Positions 17,807 to 26,263 of a stretch of 64,000 bases of DNA are shown in pieces. Under the pieces are notes generated by a model that ran no database searches, was not told the DNA's origin, and saw only the letters and a list, made by a program, of their open reading frames with translations. Position 1 is the first letter of the stretch. Each line of letters opens with the position of its first letter. The DNA is from Sphingomonas carotinifaciens. GTDB lineage: Bacteria; Pseudomonadota; Alphaproteobacteria; Sphingomonadales; Sphingomonadaceae. The position numbers and the translations under genes were made by a program. The stretch lies in assembly GCF_009789535.1 (NCBI RefSeq), contig NZ_WSUT01000005.1, positions 2,550,001 through 2,614,000 of the forward strand, in the 5' to 3' direction.

Positions 17807-18981
17807 CAGCCGAAGAGCGAGGTCAGCCCGGACCAGGCACGGCCGAAGAATCCCGCTTCGTCCACATCCTTCTCCGCAACCAGCGGCAGGCGCTGCGCGG
17901 GCATGTCAGGGGCGGTAATGACCAGATCGGCAATATGCTGGCCCGCCTTGATCGGCGCCTTGACGGGCCCCTGATAGACGACCTTTGCGCCCAGTTCGGG
18001 CGCCAGACCGGCAGGCAGCGTCACCGTCAGCGCGCGCGGCGCGATCAGGCCCACGCTCGACGATGAGCCGAGCTGCACGTCCGCCTCGGACACCTTGCGT
18101 CCCTTGGCGACCACGGGCTTGGACTGCCACGCGCGGAAGCCCCATTCCATGAACCGCACGGACTCGTTGGCACGGCCGGTAAAGGTCGGCAGGCCCGCCA
18201 TCACCATCACCAGCCGGCGGCCATTCTGCTCGGCCGATCCGGTGAAGCCATAGCCCGCTTCCTCGGTGTGCCCGGTCTTCAGGCCGTCGGCACCGGCGAC
18301 GCGCCCCAGCAGCGGATCGCGATTGGCCTGGGTGATGGCGTTGCCGCCCATCGTCTTGCCCCAGGTGAAATCACGCCGCGAGTAGAATTGCTTGTAGAGC
18401 TTGGGGTGGTCCTCGATCGTGTGCTGGGCCAGGTCGGCCAGATCGCGCGCGGTGACATAGGTGACGCCGCCGTCGGGCCAGCCGTTGGACGTGCCGAAAT
18501 GGCTGTTGTTCAGGCCGATCTTCTTGGCCGTGCGATTCATCCGCTCGGTGAACGACGGCTCGTCGCCGGAGATATGCTCGGCCAGCACCACGCACGCATC
18601 GTTGCCCGACAGCGTCACGATACCGTACAACAGGTTGGCGACGCTCACCTGCTCGCCCGCGGACAGGAACATCGTCGATCCCGCCTGCGGCCCGTGCCAC
18701 TTCGCCCACGTCTCGGGGCGGACGGTGACCATGTCGGTCAACTTCATCTCGCCGCGCTTGATCAGGTCGAACGCCACATAGACGGTCATCATCTTGGCCA
18801 TCGACGCGGGCGGCATCCGCCGGTCGGCATCACGCTCGAACAGGATGGCGTCCGACGACAGGTCCTTCAGGAAGGCGACCGGCGCCTCCGTCTGGAACTG
18901 CGGTGCCGCGGCGATCGAGGGATAGGCGAGCGCAACCGCCATGATGGGGGCGATCAGGGGAGCGACGATCAGCTTCTTCAT
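17806..18981 (-). CDS. dacC: D-alanyl-D-alanine carboxypeptidase (PBP5/6 family)
   Basis: 391 residues with a signal peptide (MKKLIVAPLIAPIMAVALA...AA). The penicillin-binding active site is complete: SxxK as SMAK (about 60-63), SxN as SGN (near 125) and KTG in LKTGHTEEAG (about 230). A C-terminal PBP5_C beta domain and an amphipathic end (EAGFFGRAWSGLTSLFG) suggest anchoring to the outer face of the inner membrane. It trims the terminal D-Ala of peptidoglycan stem peptides. It leads holB with a one-base overlap. The symbol distinguishes dacA/dacC paralogues only loosely. Confidence 0.94.
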   Translation of the reverse strand: MKKLIVAPLIAPIMAVALAYPSIAAAPQFQTEAPVAFLKDLSSDAILFERDADRRMPPASMAKMMTVYVAFDLIKRGEMKLTDMVTVRPETWAKWHGPQAGSTMFLSAGEQVSVANLLYGIVTLSGNDACVVLAEHISGDEPSFTERMNRTAKKIGLNNSHFGTSNGWPDGGVTYVTARDLADLAQHTIEDHPKLYKQFYSRRDFTWGKTMGGNAITQANRDPLLGRVAGADGLKTGHTEEAGYGFTGSAEQNGRRLVMVMAGLPTFTGRANESVRFMEWGFRAWQSKPVVAKGRKVSEADVQLGSSSSVGLIAPRALTVTLPAGLAPELGAKVVYQGPVKAPIKAGQHIADLVITAPDMPAQRLPLVAEKDVDEAGFFGRAWSGLTSLFG

Positions 18982-19084
18982 GGATTATCCGTCAATTCGC
19001 GAAAGGTTGGCAGTGATCCCCGGGCAGGGCCGATCGCCTGCATAGCCGGGCAAGGTGGTTCCGTCACCTGCCCGTTGCGTCGTC

Positions 19085-20119
19085 TCAGCCCTCGATCGCG
19101 TCGGCCAGCAACCCGACCGACAATGCGTAGAAGTTCGAGCAGTTATAGTCGAGGATGACGCGGTAGTTGCCGGTCAACAGATAGGCGGTCGCCCCCTCGC
19201 CATCCGGCTCCATCAGCGTCGCCAGCACGTCGCCTGCGGGCCAGGCGCGCCCCTGCGGCACGATGCCGAGCGCACGCCATTCCGCCATCGTCCGCCAACC
19301 GCTGTGCCGCTGGAACACGCGCGGGCAGCGCGGGCTGACCAGCGTGTTGCGGACCTCCGACCGGTTGAAGCTGCCGGGCACGCTTACTGCAAAGCCCCAT
19401 GGCTGTCCGGGGCGCCAGCCGGCATTGGTGAAATAGTTGCCGATCGACGCCAGCGTGTCCGCTTCGCTGTTCCAGATATCGGCGCGGCCGTCCCCGTCGC
19501 CGTCACGCGCCAGCCGCAGATAGATGGAGGGCAGGAACTGCGGATTGCCGGTGGCGCCCGCCCAGCTGCCCTTCAACTGTTCGCGCGATACGCCGCGATC
19601 CATCATCTTGAGCGCGGCAATGAATTCTCCCTGGAACAGCGGCCGCCGCCGCCCCTCATAGGCAAGGCTGGCGAGCGAGCGCAGCAGGTCGAAATTGCCG
19701 GTATAGGAACCGTAATTGGTTTCATGCCCCCAGATCGCGACCATGATCGATTCCGGCACGCCGGTCTCGCGCTCGATCCGCGACAGACGGGGGCGCTGGG
19801 CCAGATATTTGCTCCGCCCCCGGCTGATCCGCGCGGCATCGACATGCGCCGCCTTGTACGGTGCGAAGGGCGAGAAGGACGTGCTCGTGCTGCTTCCCGG
19901 CTGCTGGCGGTCCAGCTCGATCACCCGCGTGTTCAGCGTCAGCGTGGGCAGCACCGCATCCAGCGTGCGCGCGCTTACGCCCTGCGCCGCCGCGACCCCT
20001 CGCACCTCCCCTAGATAAGCCTGAAACCCGGCCTCATCCTGCGCCCATACCGGCGCCGCTCCCGCGAACAATGCCACGAACAATACAGCGAATTGGCGCC
20101 ACTGGCGCACACGAGCCAT
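19085..20119 (-). CDS. mltB: Lytic murein transglycosylase, MltB family
   Basis: 344 residues with an N-terminal signal segment (FAVLFVALFAGAAPVWAQ). The MltB/SLT signature is clear: catalytic Glu in IWGHETNYGSYTGNFDLLRSL, then GSWAGATGNPQFLPS and the DGDGDGRADIWN loop that binds Ca in MltB relatives. It cleaves the glycosidic bond of peptidoglycan with formation of 1,6-anhydroMurNAc in the periplasm. No lipobox Cys is seen, so it is probably soluble. The start at 20119 (MARVRQ) is chosen; two further in-frame starts lie upstream. It precedes dacC by about 100 bp on the same strand. Confidence 0.93.
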   Translation of the reverse strand: MARVRQWRQFAVLFVALFAGAAPVWAQDEAGFQAYLGEVRGVAAAQGVSARTLDAVLPTLTLNTRVIELDRQQPGSSTSTSFSPFAPYKAAHVDAARISRGRSKYLAQRPRLSRIERETGVPESIMVAIWGHETNYGSYTGNFDLLRSLASLAYEGRRRPLFQGEFIAALKMMDRGVSREQLKGSWAGATGNPQFLPSIYLRLARDGDGDGRADIWNSEADTLASIGNYFTNAGWRPGQPWGFAVSVPGSFNRSEVRNTLVSPRCPRVFQRHSGWRTMAEWRALGIVPQGRAWPAGDVLATLMEPDGEGATAYLLTGNYRVILDYNCSNFYALSVGLLADAIEG

Positions 20120-20231
20120 CCCCCACATGCCCGCCCAACTGCCACAATGATCGCCTGTCTGAAACCTCTTGTCGTCGTGGGCCTTGCACAATCGACCGTA
20201 CAAGGCCTATCGGGCCACCACCACGCCCCGC

Positions 20232-20321
<90 letters not shown>

Positions 20322-20334
20322 CACCACCAATGCC

Positions 20335-22857
20335 TCAATTCGCATTCCGTAGCCCCCAACTATCATACGCATATCGGCTAGTTCCCAGTTGGAAGTGGCA
20401 ATCATCTAGAATCCTTACTTCTTGGGGGGTTTTGGTGGGGGGGAGCATGTGGGGCGGGAGGGTGAGATGGGGGACGGGTTGGCCGAAGGGACCGGGTAGA
20501 GGTCGAGGGAGGGGTAGCTGGATGGTGGCGGCGCCGAGGCGGGTGGTGGCGTCTTCGGTGTTCGAAGTGAACTCCAGCAGATTGAAATCCATGGAAAGAT
20601 CGAGGGCGAGTTGCTCGGCCGTGCGGCGCGCGGCGTGGAAGCTGGCGGACCGGTTTGCCGCATGGTTTGTCCACGCCGTTCCGAGCGTGGCCGCCAGTGT
20701 CGTGATGGACCCGGGATGCAGTGCCGTCTCGACAAGGTGACGATTATCGTCCGGTATGGTGACATGCGCGCGGCTTTCCAGCAGCCGCAGGGTCGATTCC
20801 AGTTGCAGGATATCCGGGTAGACGCCGCCAAGGCCGTGGCGGGGGCCGGAGGCGGCCATGAGGTCGCGCGTGGCGGGGCGCAGGATCAGGGCGCGGGCCT
20901 GCGCATGGGCGCCGCGGTCGTCCCGCATGTGGCGGTGGAGGCGGCCGATCCGTTGGAGCAGCACGTCCATCGGCGCCAGATCGGTGATGAGAAAATCGGC
21001 GTCGATGTCGAGCGACTGTTCAAGCGTCTGCGTGCCGACCAGCACCTGCCCGCGCGCAGCCCTGCCCTTGCCGAACGCGGTTTCCACGGCCGCGTCGAGC
21101 AGCCGCCGGTCGCCGGGCGCGAAGCGGCCGTGGTGGACCGTGGGAACATCCCCGAGGCGAAAGGCGAGATCGGGTGCGCGTGCCGCGACCGCCTGCGCAA
21201 CCTGCACCGCGCCGGCGACGGTGTTGCGTATCACCAGCACCGAGGCGCCCGTGCGCGCCGCCGCGACGGCACGCGCGGCGATGGCGTCGGGGTCGCCGAT
21301 CAACCCGTCCGTCTCGATCGCGACATGCTTGGCCGAACGCGCGGCGGGGATGGCGGCGCGCAAGGGTGCATCGCGACCGGACAGCGCCGGATAGGGTAGC
21401 GCCTGCGCCTCGGCCAGCGGCGGCAGCGGCGTCTTGAGCAGACGCGCCCTCGCCTCCGCACCCAGCGTTGCCGAAAGCAGGAGCGCCTGGCCGCCGACCG
21501 CGAGATGATTGTCGAGCAGGCGTTCAAGAAGCGTCGACATATAGGTGTCGGAGGCATGAACCTCGTCCACCACCAGCAGGCTGCGTGCCAGCGCACCGGC
21601 ACGGAACAGGGCATGCTTGACGGGCAGAACGCCGAGAAGCGCCTGATCAATCGTGCCGACCGCCACGCGGGCGGCAAGGAAGTTCTTGGCGCGCTCCGCC
21701 GCCCAGCGATGATCGTCGGTGCCGCCGGGCTCGCCATCGTCCCAGCGCACCTCGTAGCCGGGCAGTTCCTGCCCCTGCGTGTCGCCGGCCACGAGATAGC
21801 CGGGGACGGCGAGAACCGCCTCCGGCGCCCCCTCCCCCCAGACGCGTTTCAGCACGTCGTTCACGCGCTTCTGAAGCTGGACGGCCGCTGCACGCGTGGG
21901 AAGCGCAAAATACAGGCCGTCCACCTCGCCGCGACGGCGGAGTTCCAGCCAGCGCCATAACGCGGCCTCCGTCTTGCCCGAGCCGGTTTCCGCCTCGATC
22001 AGCGCGACGCGACCGAGATCGTCAGCGGCGGCCTCCTGTTGGAAGCCATGGGGTGTCCGTCCGACCGCGGCGTGAAAGTCTCCTTCGGGGGTCGGCAGCG
22101 GCACGAGGCCACGCGCTGCCACCATGTCGCGCGCCTGTTCCTCGCGCAGTGCCTCACGCGCCCGTCCATAAGGGCCTGCGACGGGAAACCGCCGTGTGTC
22201 GGAGCCGAGCCAGTCCGCCAGCGTGACCAAACCGGCGAAGAGCGAGACGAAGCGCGGTGCATCGGGCAACGGCTCGCCCGTTTCCCATGCCAACGGCCAA
22301 CGCGCCCGCACGGCATCGATCAACGCGACCACATGGGCACCGGGGTCATCGTCGCCCACCGGCATCCAGTGAACGCTGTGCTTCATCCACGAGCCGGAAT
22401 CGAGATTGGCGCCGCGACGCAGTTCGGGCAGCGGCCTGCCGTGATGCGCGAGTGCGGCCGCGAAATGCTGATGCGCACCCCATGCGCCGACGAGGTGGCG
22501 CAGCATCGTGGCGGCAGCACCGGTCTTCAGCCTGGAATGGAACAGCAGTGCGGCAACCTGCCCGGTATGACCGATCAGGGGCGCATGCGGATCGATCCGC
22601 GCCTGGAAACCGCGATTGGCCTTGCCGAGATCGTGCAACGCGGCCAGCACAATCAGGCGGGCATGGTCCTGCGCGGTCAGTGGTCGCCCCGCGGCCGTGC
22701 TGAGCCAGAGGGACCATGCACCGCCGGATAGCAGCGCCTGGGCCGCAGTGCCGACGTCCAGGCAATGATCGATCAGCGGCAGCGACGCGGCGACCGTGCC
22801 GTCGGCATTGCGTGTCAGCTTGGCCCATGGCCCGTTCACCCCTGTCGCCGTCATCAT
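20335..22857 (-). CDS. cas3: CRISPR-associated helicase-nuclease Cas3 (type I-E)
   Basis: 840 residues. It is recruited by target-bound Cascade to unwind and degrade foreign DNA. HD nuclease domain at the N-terminus: His31, the HD pair His75-Asp76 in HDLGKANRGF, and HH at 138-139 (LAHHGRP). SF2 helicase: Walker A TGSGKT at 291-296, DEVH at 431-434, motif III SAT in LLLSATLG, and motif VI QRIGRLHRH. The start is one of two adjacent ATGs at 22857/22854, preceded by a G-rich run. Unlike the usual order, it is transcribed away from the cascade genes and separated from cas8e by a DISARM operon. No frameshift or missing motif was noticed, so it looks functional. Confidence 0.96.
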   Translation of the reverse strand: MMTATGVNGPWAKLTRNADGTVAASLPLIDHCLDVGTAAQALLSGGAWSLWLSTAAGRPLTAQDHARLIVLAALHDLGKANRGFQARIDPHAPLIGHTGQVAALLFHSRLKTGAAATMLRHLVGAWGAHQHFAAALAHHGRPLPELRRGANLDSGSWMKHSVHWMPVGDDDPGAHVVALIDAVRARWPLAWETGEPLPDAPRFVSLFAGLVTLADWLGSDTRRFPVAGPYGRAREALREEQARDMVAARGLVPLPTPEGDFHAAVGRTPHGFQQEAAADDLGRVALIEAETGSGKTEAALWRWLELRRRGEVDGLYFALPTRAAAVQLQKRVNDVLKRVWGEGAPEAVLAVPGYLVAGDTQGQELPGYEVRWDDGEPGGTDDHRWAAERAKNFLAARVAVGTIDQALLGVLPVKHALFRAGALARSLLVVDEVHASDTYMSTLLERLLDNHLAVGGQALLLSATLGAEARARLLKTPLPPLAEAQALPYPALSGRDAPLRAAIPAARSAKHVAIETDGLIGDPDAIAARAVAAARTGASVLVIRNTVAGAVQVAQAVAARAPDLAFRLGDVPTVHHGRFAPGDRRLLDAAVETAFGKGRAARGQVLVGTQTLEQSLDIDADFLITDLAPMDVLLQRIGRLHRHMRDDRGAHAQARALILRPATRDLMAASGPRHGLGGVYPDILQLESTLRLLESRAHVTIPDDNRHLVETALHPGSITTLAATLGTAWTNHAANRSASFHAARRTAEQLALDLSMDFNLLEFTSNTEDATTRLGAATIQLPLPRPLPGPFGQPVPHLTLPPHMLPPTKTPQEVRILDDCHFQLGTSRYAYDSWGLRNAN

Positions 22858-23047
22858 CCCCCCCCCGGTTCGATCCGGACTATCATCGACCGGGGGTTGC
22901 GGTGGCAAGGGGCGGTCCGCGTCTGCTCCATATCGGACGAATTTTCCCCCGGCAGCATGGCCTGCTCCGCAGAAACGGAGCCAATCGCGGTTGTTCCCAA
23001 ACAGGCCCCTCGCCACCCCGGATGGTGAATGGAAGGAACGATGCCAG
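22858..23047. promoter_or_regulatory. Divergent control region between cas3 and drmD
   Basis: This 190-bp gap must hold the promoters of cas3 (leftward) and the DISARM operon (rightward). Seen: a 6-bp perfect hairpin GCTCCG-CAGAAA-CGGAGC at 22964-22981. A 9-nt identity to the mini-CRISPR spacer (ATATGGAGC, read on the minus strand) lies within 22919-22938; aligned over 20 nt, 14 positions match, but not the spacer's first five. GGAAGGA at 23031-23037 is the binding site supporting the GTG start of drmD. No clear -35/-10 pair was recognised. Confidence 0.5.
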
Positions 23048-26000
23048 GTGATTGAGGCGAATGGGGGTCGTACCGCCGCCGCGGCGGCGCGCGGGCCGTC
23101 GATGGGTCAGTTCGTATCGTTGCGTGGCCGGTTGTGGCTGGTGGAGGAACAACCCGAAACGCCGTTCGACGGTCACCGGCTGGCGTGCGTGGACGACGAT
23201 GCCAGTGGCGAGGACGCGCAGGTGTTGTGGAGCGCGGAGGTGGACGCGCGGTTGCGCGACGAGGAAGCCTGGGCGTCGCTGGCAAGCGGCGGCGGCGATG
23301 CCGAAACATTCTCGGCCTACCTCCGCACGGTCCGCTGGCGCACCGCGACCGCCGCCGAACGCGACCTGTTCCAGGCGCCGTTCCGGGCCGGTATCCGGCT
23401 GGACCCGTATCAGTTGCTGCCGCTGCGCAAGGCGCTGCGCCTGCCGCGCGTAAACCTGTTGATCGCCGACGATGTGGGACTGGGCAAGACGGTCGAGGCC
23501 GGACTGGTGCTGCGCGAGATGCTGCTCAGGCGGCGGGTGGATTACATGGTGGTGGTGGCGCCTGCGGCGATGACCGGCCAGTGGCGGGACGAGTTGCAGA
23601 CCAAGTTCGGCCTGTCGTTCGAGATCATCGATCGCCAGCATCTGGAAAGCCTGCGCCAGCGGCGCGGCTATGGTGCCAACCCGTGGGCGACGGGATCGCG
23701 CTTCATCCTGTCGCACCGGTTGCTGGGGGACGAGGCCTATGTGGCCGGCCTGCGGGACGTGCTGGAAGAGTTCCGCGCCAGATCGCTGCTGATCCTGGAC
23801 GAGGCGCATCATGCCGCCCCCGCGGGTGGCGGCCGCTATGCGGTGGAAAGCCAGTTCACGCGCAGCCTGCGTGACCTGTCCGACCGCTTCGAGCACCGGC
23901 TGTTCCTGTCGGCGACCCCGCATAACGGGCATCCGAACAGCTTTGCCACGCTGCTGGAACTGCTCGATCCACAGCGGTTCACGCGCGGCGTACCGGTGCG
24001 GCCCGCCGATCTGGAGCCGGTGATGGTGCGGCGGCTGAAAAGCGACCTGCGGGCACTGGGCGAGGCTTTTCCCGAACGCGTGGTGGAACCGGTGGTGATC
24101 GACGGGCTCGACCGGCACGCCCCCGAACTGCGGCTGGCGGCGATGCTGGCGGACTATCGCGCTCTTCGCGAACGGCGGATCGGGACGCTGGGGGCGGCGC
24201 AGGGTGCCAGGGCACGGCTGGCTTTTGTAGGGTTGCAGCAGCGGCTGTTGTCGTCGGTGCCGGCGTTCGCACGGACGCTGCGCGTGCATCTGGCGGGATT
24301 GGAGCGGTTGATCGCGGGCGAAACCGCGCAGCCGGTAGTCGCGGACGAAGACCCCGACGCACCCGAGCGCGCCGATGAAGAGGATGCGGCTTTCGAACGG
24401 CTGGACCACGCCGAGGCCGCCCGCACCGAGGCGGCCGCAATGGCGGCCGGTGGGGCGGCGGCGCAGTTGATGGCCGAGCGCGACCATGCCGCGGCCATGC
24501 TGGTGGTGGCGGACGCAGCAAAGACCGCACCCGATGCGCGTGTCCGCTGGATCATCGATTGGGCGCGGGCGAACCTGCTGGATGCGGAGGGACGCTGGCG
24601 CGACCGAAGGCTGATCCTGTTTACCGAGTATGAGGACACGCGGCGGTGGTTGCAGCGGCAATTGTCAGTCTTGCTCGACCCGGCCGACGCCGACGAGGTC
24701 GCGCGGATCGACAGCTTCACCGGTGTGACCTCGACCGAGCGGCGCGAGGCGATCAAGCGTGCGTTCAACGATCCGGCCTCGCCCTTGCGTATCCTGCTCT
24801 GCACCGATGCAGCCCGCGAGGGGATCAATCTACAGGCGCAGTGCCACGATCTGATCCATGTCGACCTGCCGTGGAACCCGTCCCGCCTGGAACAGCGCAA
24901 CGGGCGGATCGACCGCAAGCTGCAACCCAGCGACACGGTGACGTGCCGCTACTTCGTCTATGCGCAGCGGCCCGAGGATGTCGTGCTGGACGCGCTGGTG
25001 CGCAAGACGGAGGCGATCCGGCGGCAGCTGGGGTCGGCGGGCGAGGTGCTGGGGGATCGTATCGCCGATCGGCTGGGCCGGGGGATCGACCGGGCGGCGG
25101 CGCGCGATCTGGCCGAGCGGATCCGCAACAAGGAGGCGGACGAGCGCGTACGGGCGGCAGTGCGCGACCTGGATGACGGCGAGGAGGCACGGCGCGCGCG
25201 GCTGATGCGCGAACAGGCGGATCTGGCGGCGATGCTGGACAAGGCGCGGGCGCGGGTCGGCGTCGATCCGGACGAGTTGCGGTCGGTGGTCGGGCTGGCG
25301 CTGGCGCGGGCGGGCGGCGGATGGGGCGCGACCGGGGCGGTGGGCGATACGCCGGTCTTCGCACTGGATCAGGCGGCGCCCGCCTTTGCCGGCGATCCGA
25401 GCTGGCAACCGATGCTGGACGAACTGCGCGCGCGGGGGCCGAAGCCGGGCGAGCGGCCGGGGGAATGGCGGGCGAGCGCGGATGCGGGCGTGCGACGGGT
25501 GAGCTTTGCGCCTGCCATCCTGCCCGATGGGCGCGACGCCGGCGACGTGGTGCAACTGCATCTGGAACACCGGCTGGTGCGGCGCTTGCTGGGACGGTTT
25601 CTGTCGGCGGGGTTCCAGCAGGGGCTGGACCGGGCCTGCGTGATCGAGACGCCCGCCACCCCTGCCCCGCGGGTCGTGCTGATCGGGCGGTTGGCGTTGT
25701 ATGGGGAGCGGGCCGCGCGGTTGCATGAGGAAGTGCTCAGCGTGGCGGCCGACTGGCGGGATCGGGAGCGGGACGAGGCGGGGCTTCGCCCGCTGGCCGA
25801 GGGGCGCGATGCGGAGGCCCGCGTGCTGGACGAACTGATCGCCGCCCTGGCAGGCGCGCGGACCGCCGGGGCGGCGGTTGCGCGGCGGGCGACGGCGCAT
25901 GCTTTGGCGGATGTGGGCGATCTGCGGAGCGTGCTGGAGGGCCGTGCCGCTGCACGCGGGCAAAGGGTAGCGGCGGAACTGGAGAAGCGGGCGGCGAGCG

Positions 26001-26263
26001 AGGCGGCCGGGCTGGAGACGCTGCTCGGCCAGCGGATCGCGCGCATCCGGCGCGAGCGGCGCGAGGACGACCGGCAATTCGCACTGCTGCTCGACCCCGC
26101 CGAGGCGCGGCAGCGCGCCGCGGACCGGCGTTCCTGGGAGCGGGCGGTGACGCGGCTGGACGACGAACTGGTGCGCGAACCCGAACGGCTGCGCGCCGCC
26201 GCGCGGGTGCGCGCGACGCGGCTGGAGCCGATCGGCCTCGTCTATCTGTGGCCGGCGGCATGA
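23048..26263 (+). CDS. drmD: DISARM SNF2-like helicase DrmD
   Basis: 1071 residues, SNF2/SWI2-type SF2 helicase, the marker protein of class 1 DISARM anti-phage systems. Seen: Walker A in ADDVGLGKTVEAG (about 140-152), DEAH at 251-254 (LILDEAHHAAP), motif III LSATPHNG, and the helicase C-terminal motifs ILLCTDAAREGINLQ and NPSRLEQRNGRIDR. A long charged C-terminal region follows. The start chosen is GTG at 23048, with AAGGAA 9 nt upstream; ATG at 23102 (MGQFVSLRGR) also fits and has no binding site. Its stop overlaps drmMI (ATGA). Divergent from cas3. Confidence 0.93.
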   Translation: MIEANGGRTAAAAARGPSMGQFVSLRGRLWLVEEQPETPFDGHRLACVDDDASGEDAQVLWSAEVDARLRDEEAWASLASGGGDAETFSAYLRTVRWRTATAAERDLFQAPFRAGIRLDPYQLLPLRKALRLPRVNLLIADDVGLGKTVEAGLVLREMLLRRRVDYMVVVAPAAMTGQWRDELQTKFGLSFEIIDRQHLESLRQRRGYGANPWATGSRFILSHRLLGDEAYVAGLRDVLEEFRARSLLILDEAHHAAPAGGGRYAVESQFTRSLRDLSDRFEHRLFLSATPHNGHPNSFATLLELLDPQRFTRGVPVRPADLEPVMVRRLKSDLRALGEAFPERVVEPVVIDGLDRHAPELRLAAMLADYRALRERRIGTLGAAQGARARLAFVGLQQRLLSSVPAFARTLRVHLAGLERLIAGETAQPVVADEDPDAPERADEEDAAFERLDHAEAARTEAAAMAAGGAAAQLMAERDHAAAMLVVADAAKTAPDARVRWIIDWARANLLDAEGRWRDRRLILFTEYEDTRRWLQRQLSVLLDPADADEVARIDSFTGVTSTERREAIKRAFNDPASPLRILLCTDAAREGINLQAQCHDLIHVDLPWNPSRLEQRNGRIDRKLQPSDTVTCRYFVYAQRPEDVVLDALVRKTEAIRRQLGSAGEVLGDRIADRLGRGIDRAAARDLAERIRNKEADERVRAAVRDLDDGEEARRARLMREQADLAAMLDKARARVGVDPDELRSVVGLALARAGGGWGATGAVGDTPVFALDQAAPAFAGDPSWQPMLDELRARGPKPGERPGEWRASADAGVRRVSFAPAILPDGRDAGDVVQLHLEHRLVRRLLGRFLSAGFQQGLDRACVIETPATPAPRVVLIGRLALYGERAARLHEEVLSVAADWRDRERDEAGLRPLAEGRDAEARVLDELIAALAGARTAGAAVARRATAHALADVGDLRSVLEGRAAARGQRVAAELEKRAASEAAGLETLLGQRIARIRRERREDDRQFALLLDPAEARQRAADRRSWERAVTRLDDELVREPERLRAAARVRATRLEPIGLVYLWPAA

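Noticed and set aside
22964..22981. Hairpin in the cas3-drmD gap as a third degenerate CRISPR repeat
   Set aside because: It has a different stem (GCTCCG/CGGAGC), a 6-nt loop and no handle-like sequence after it.
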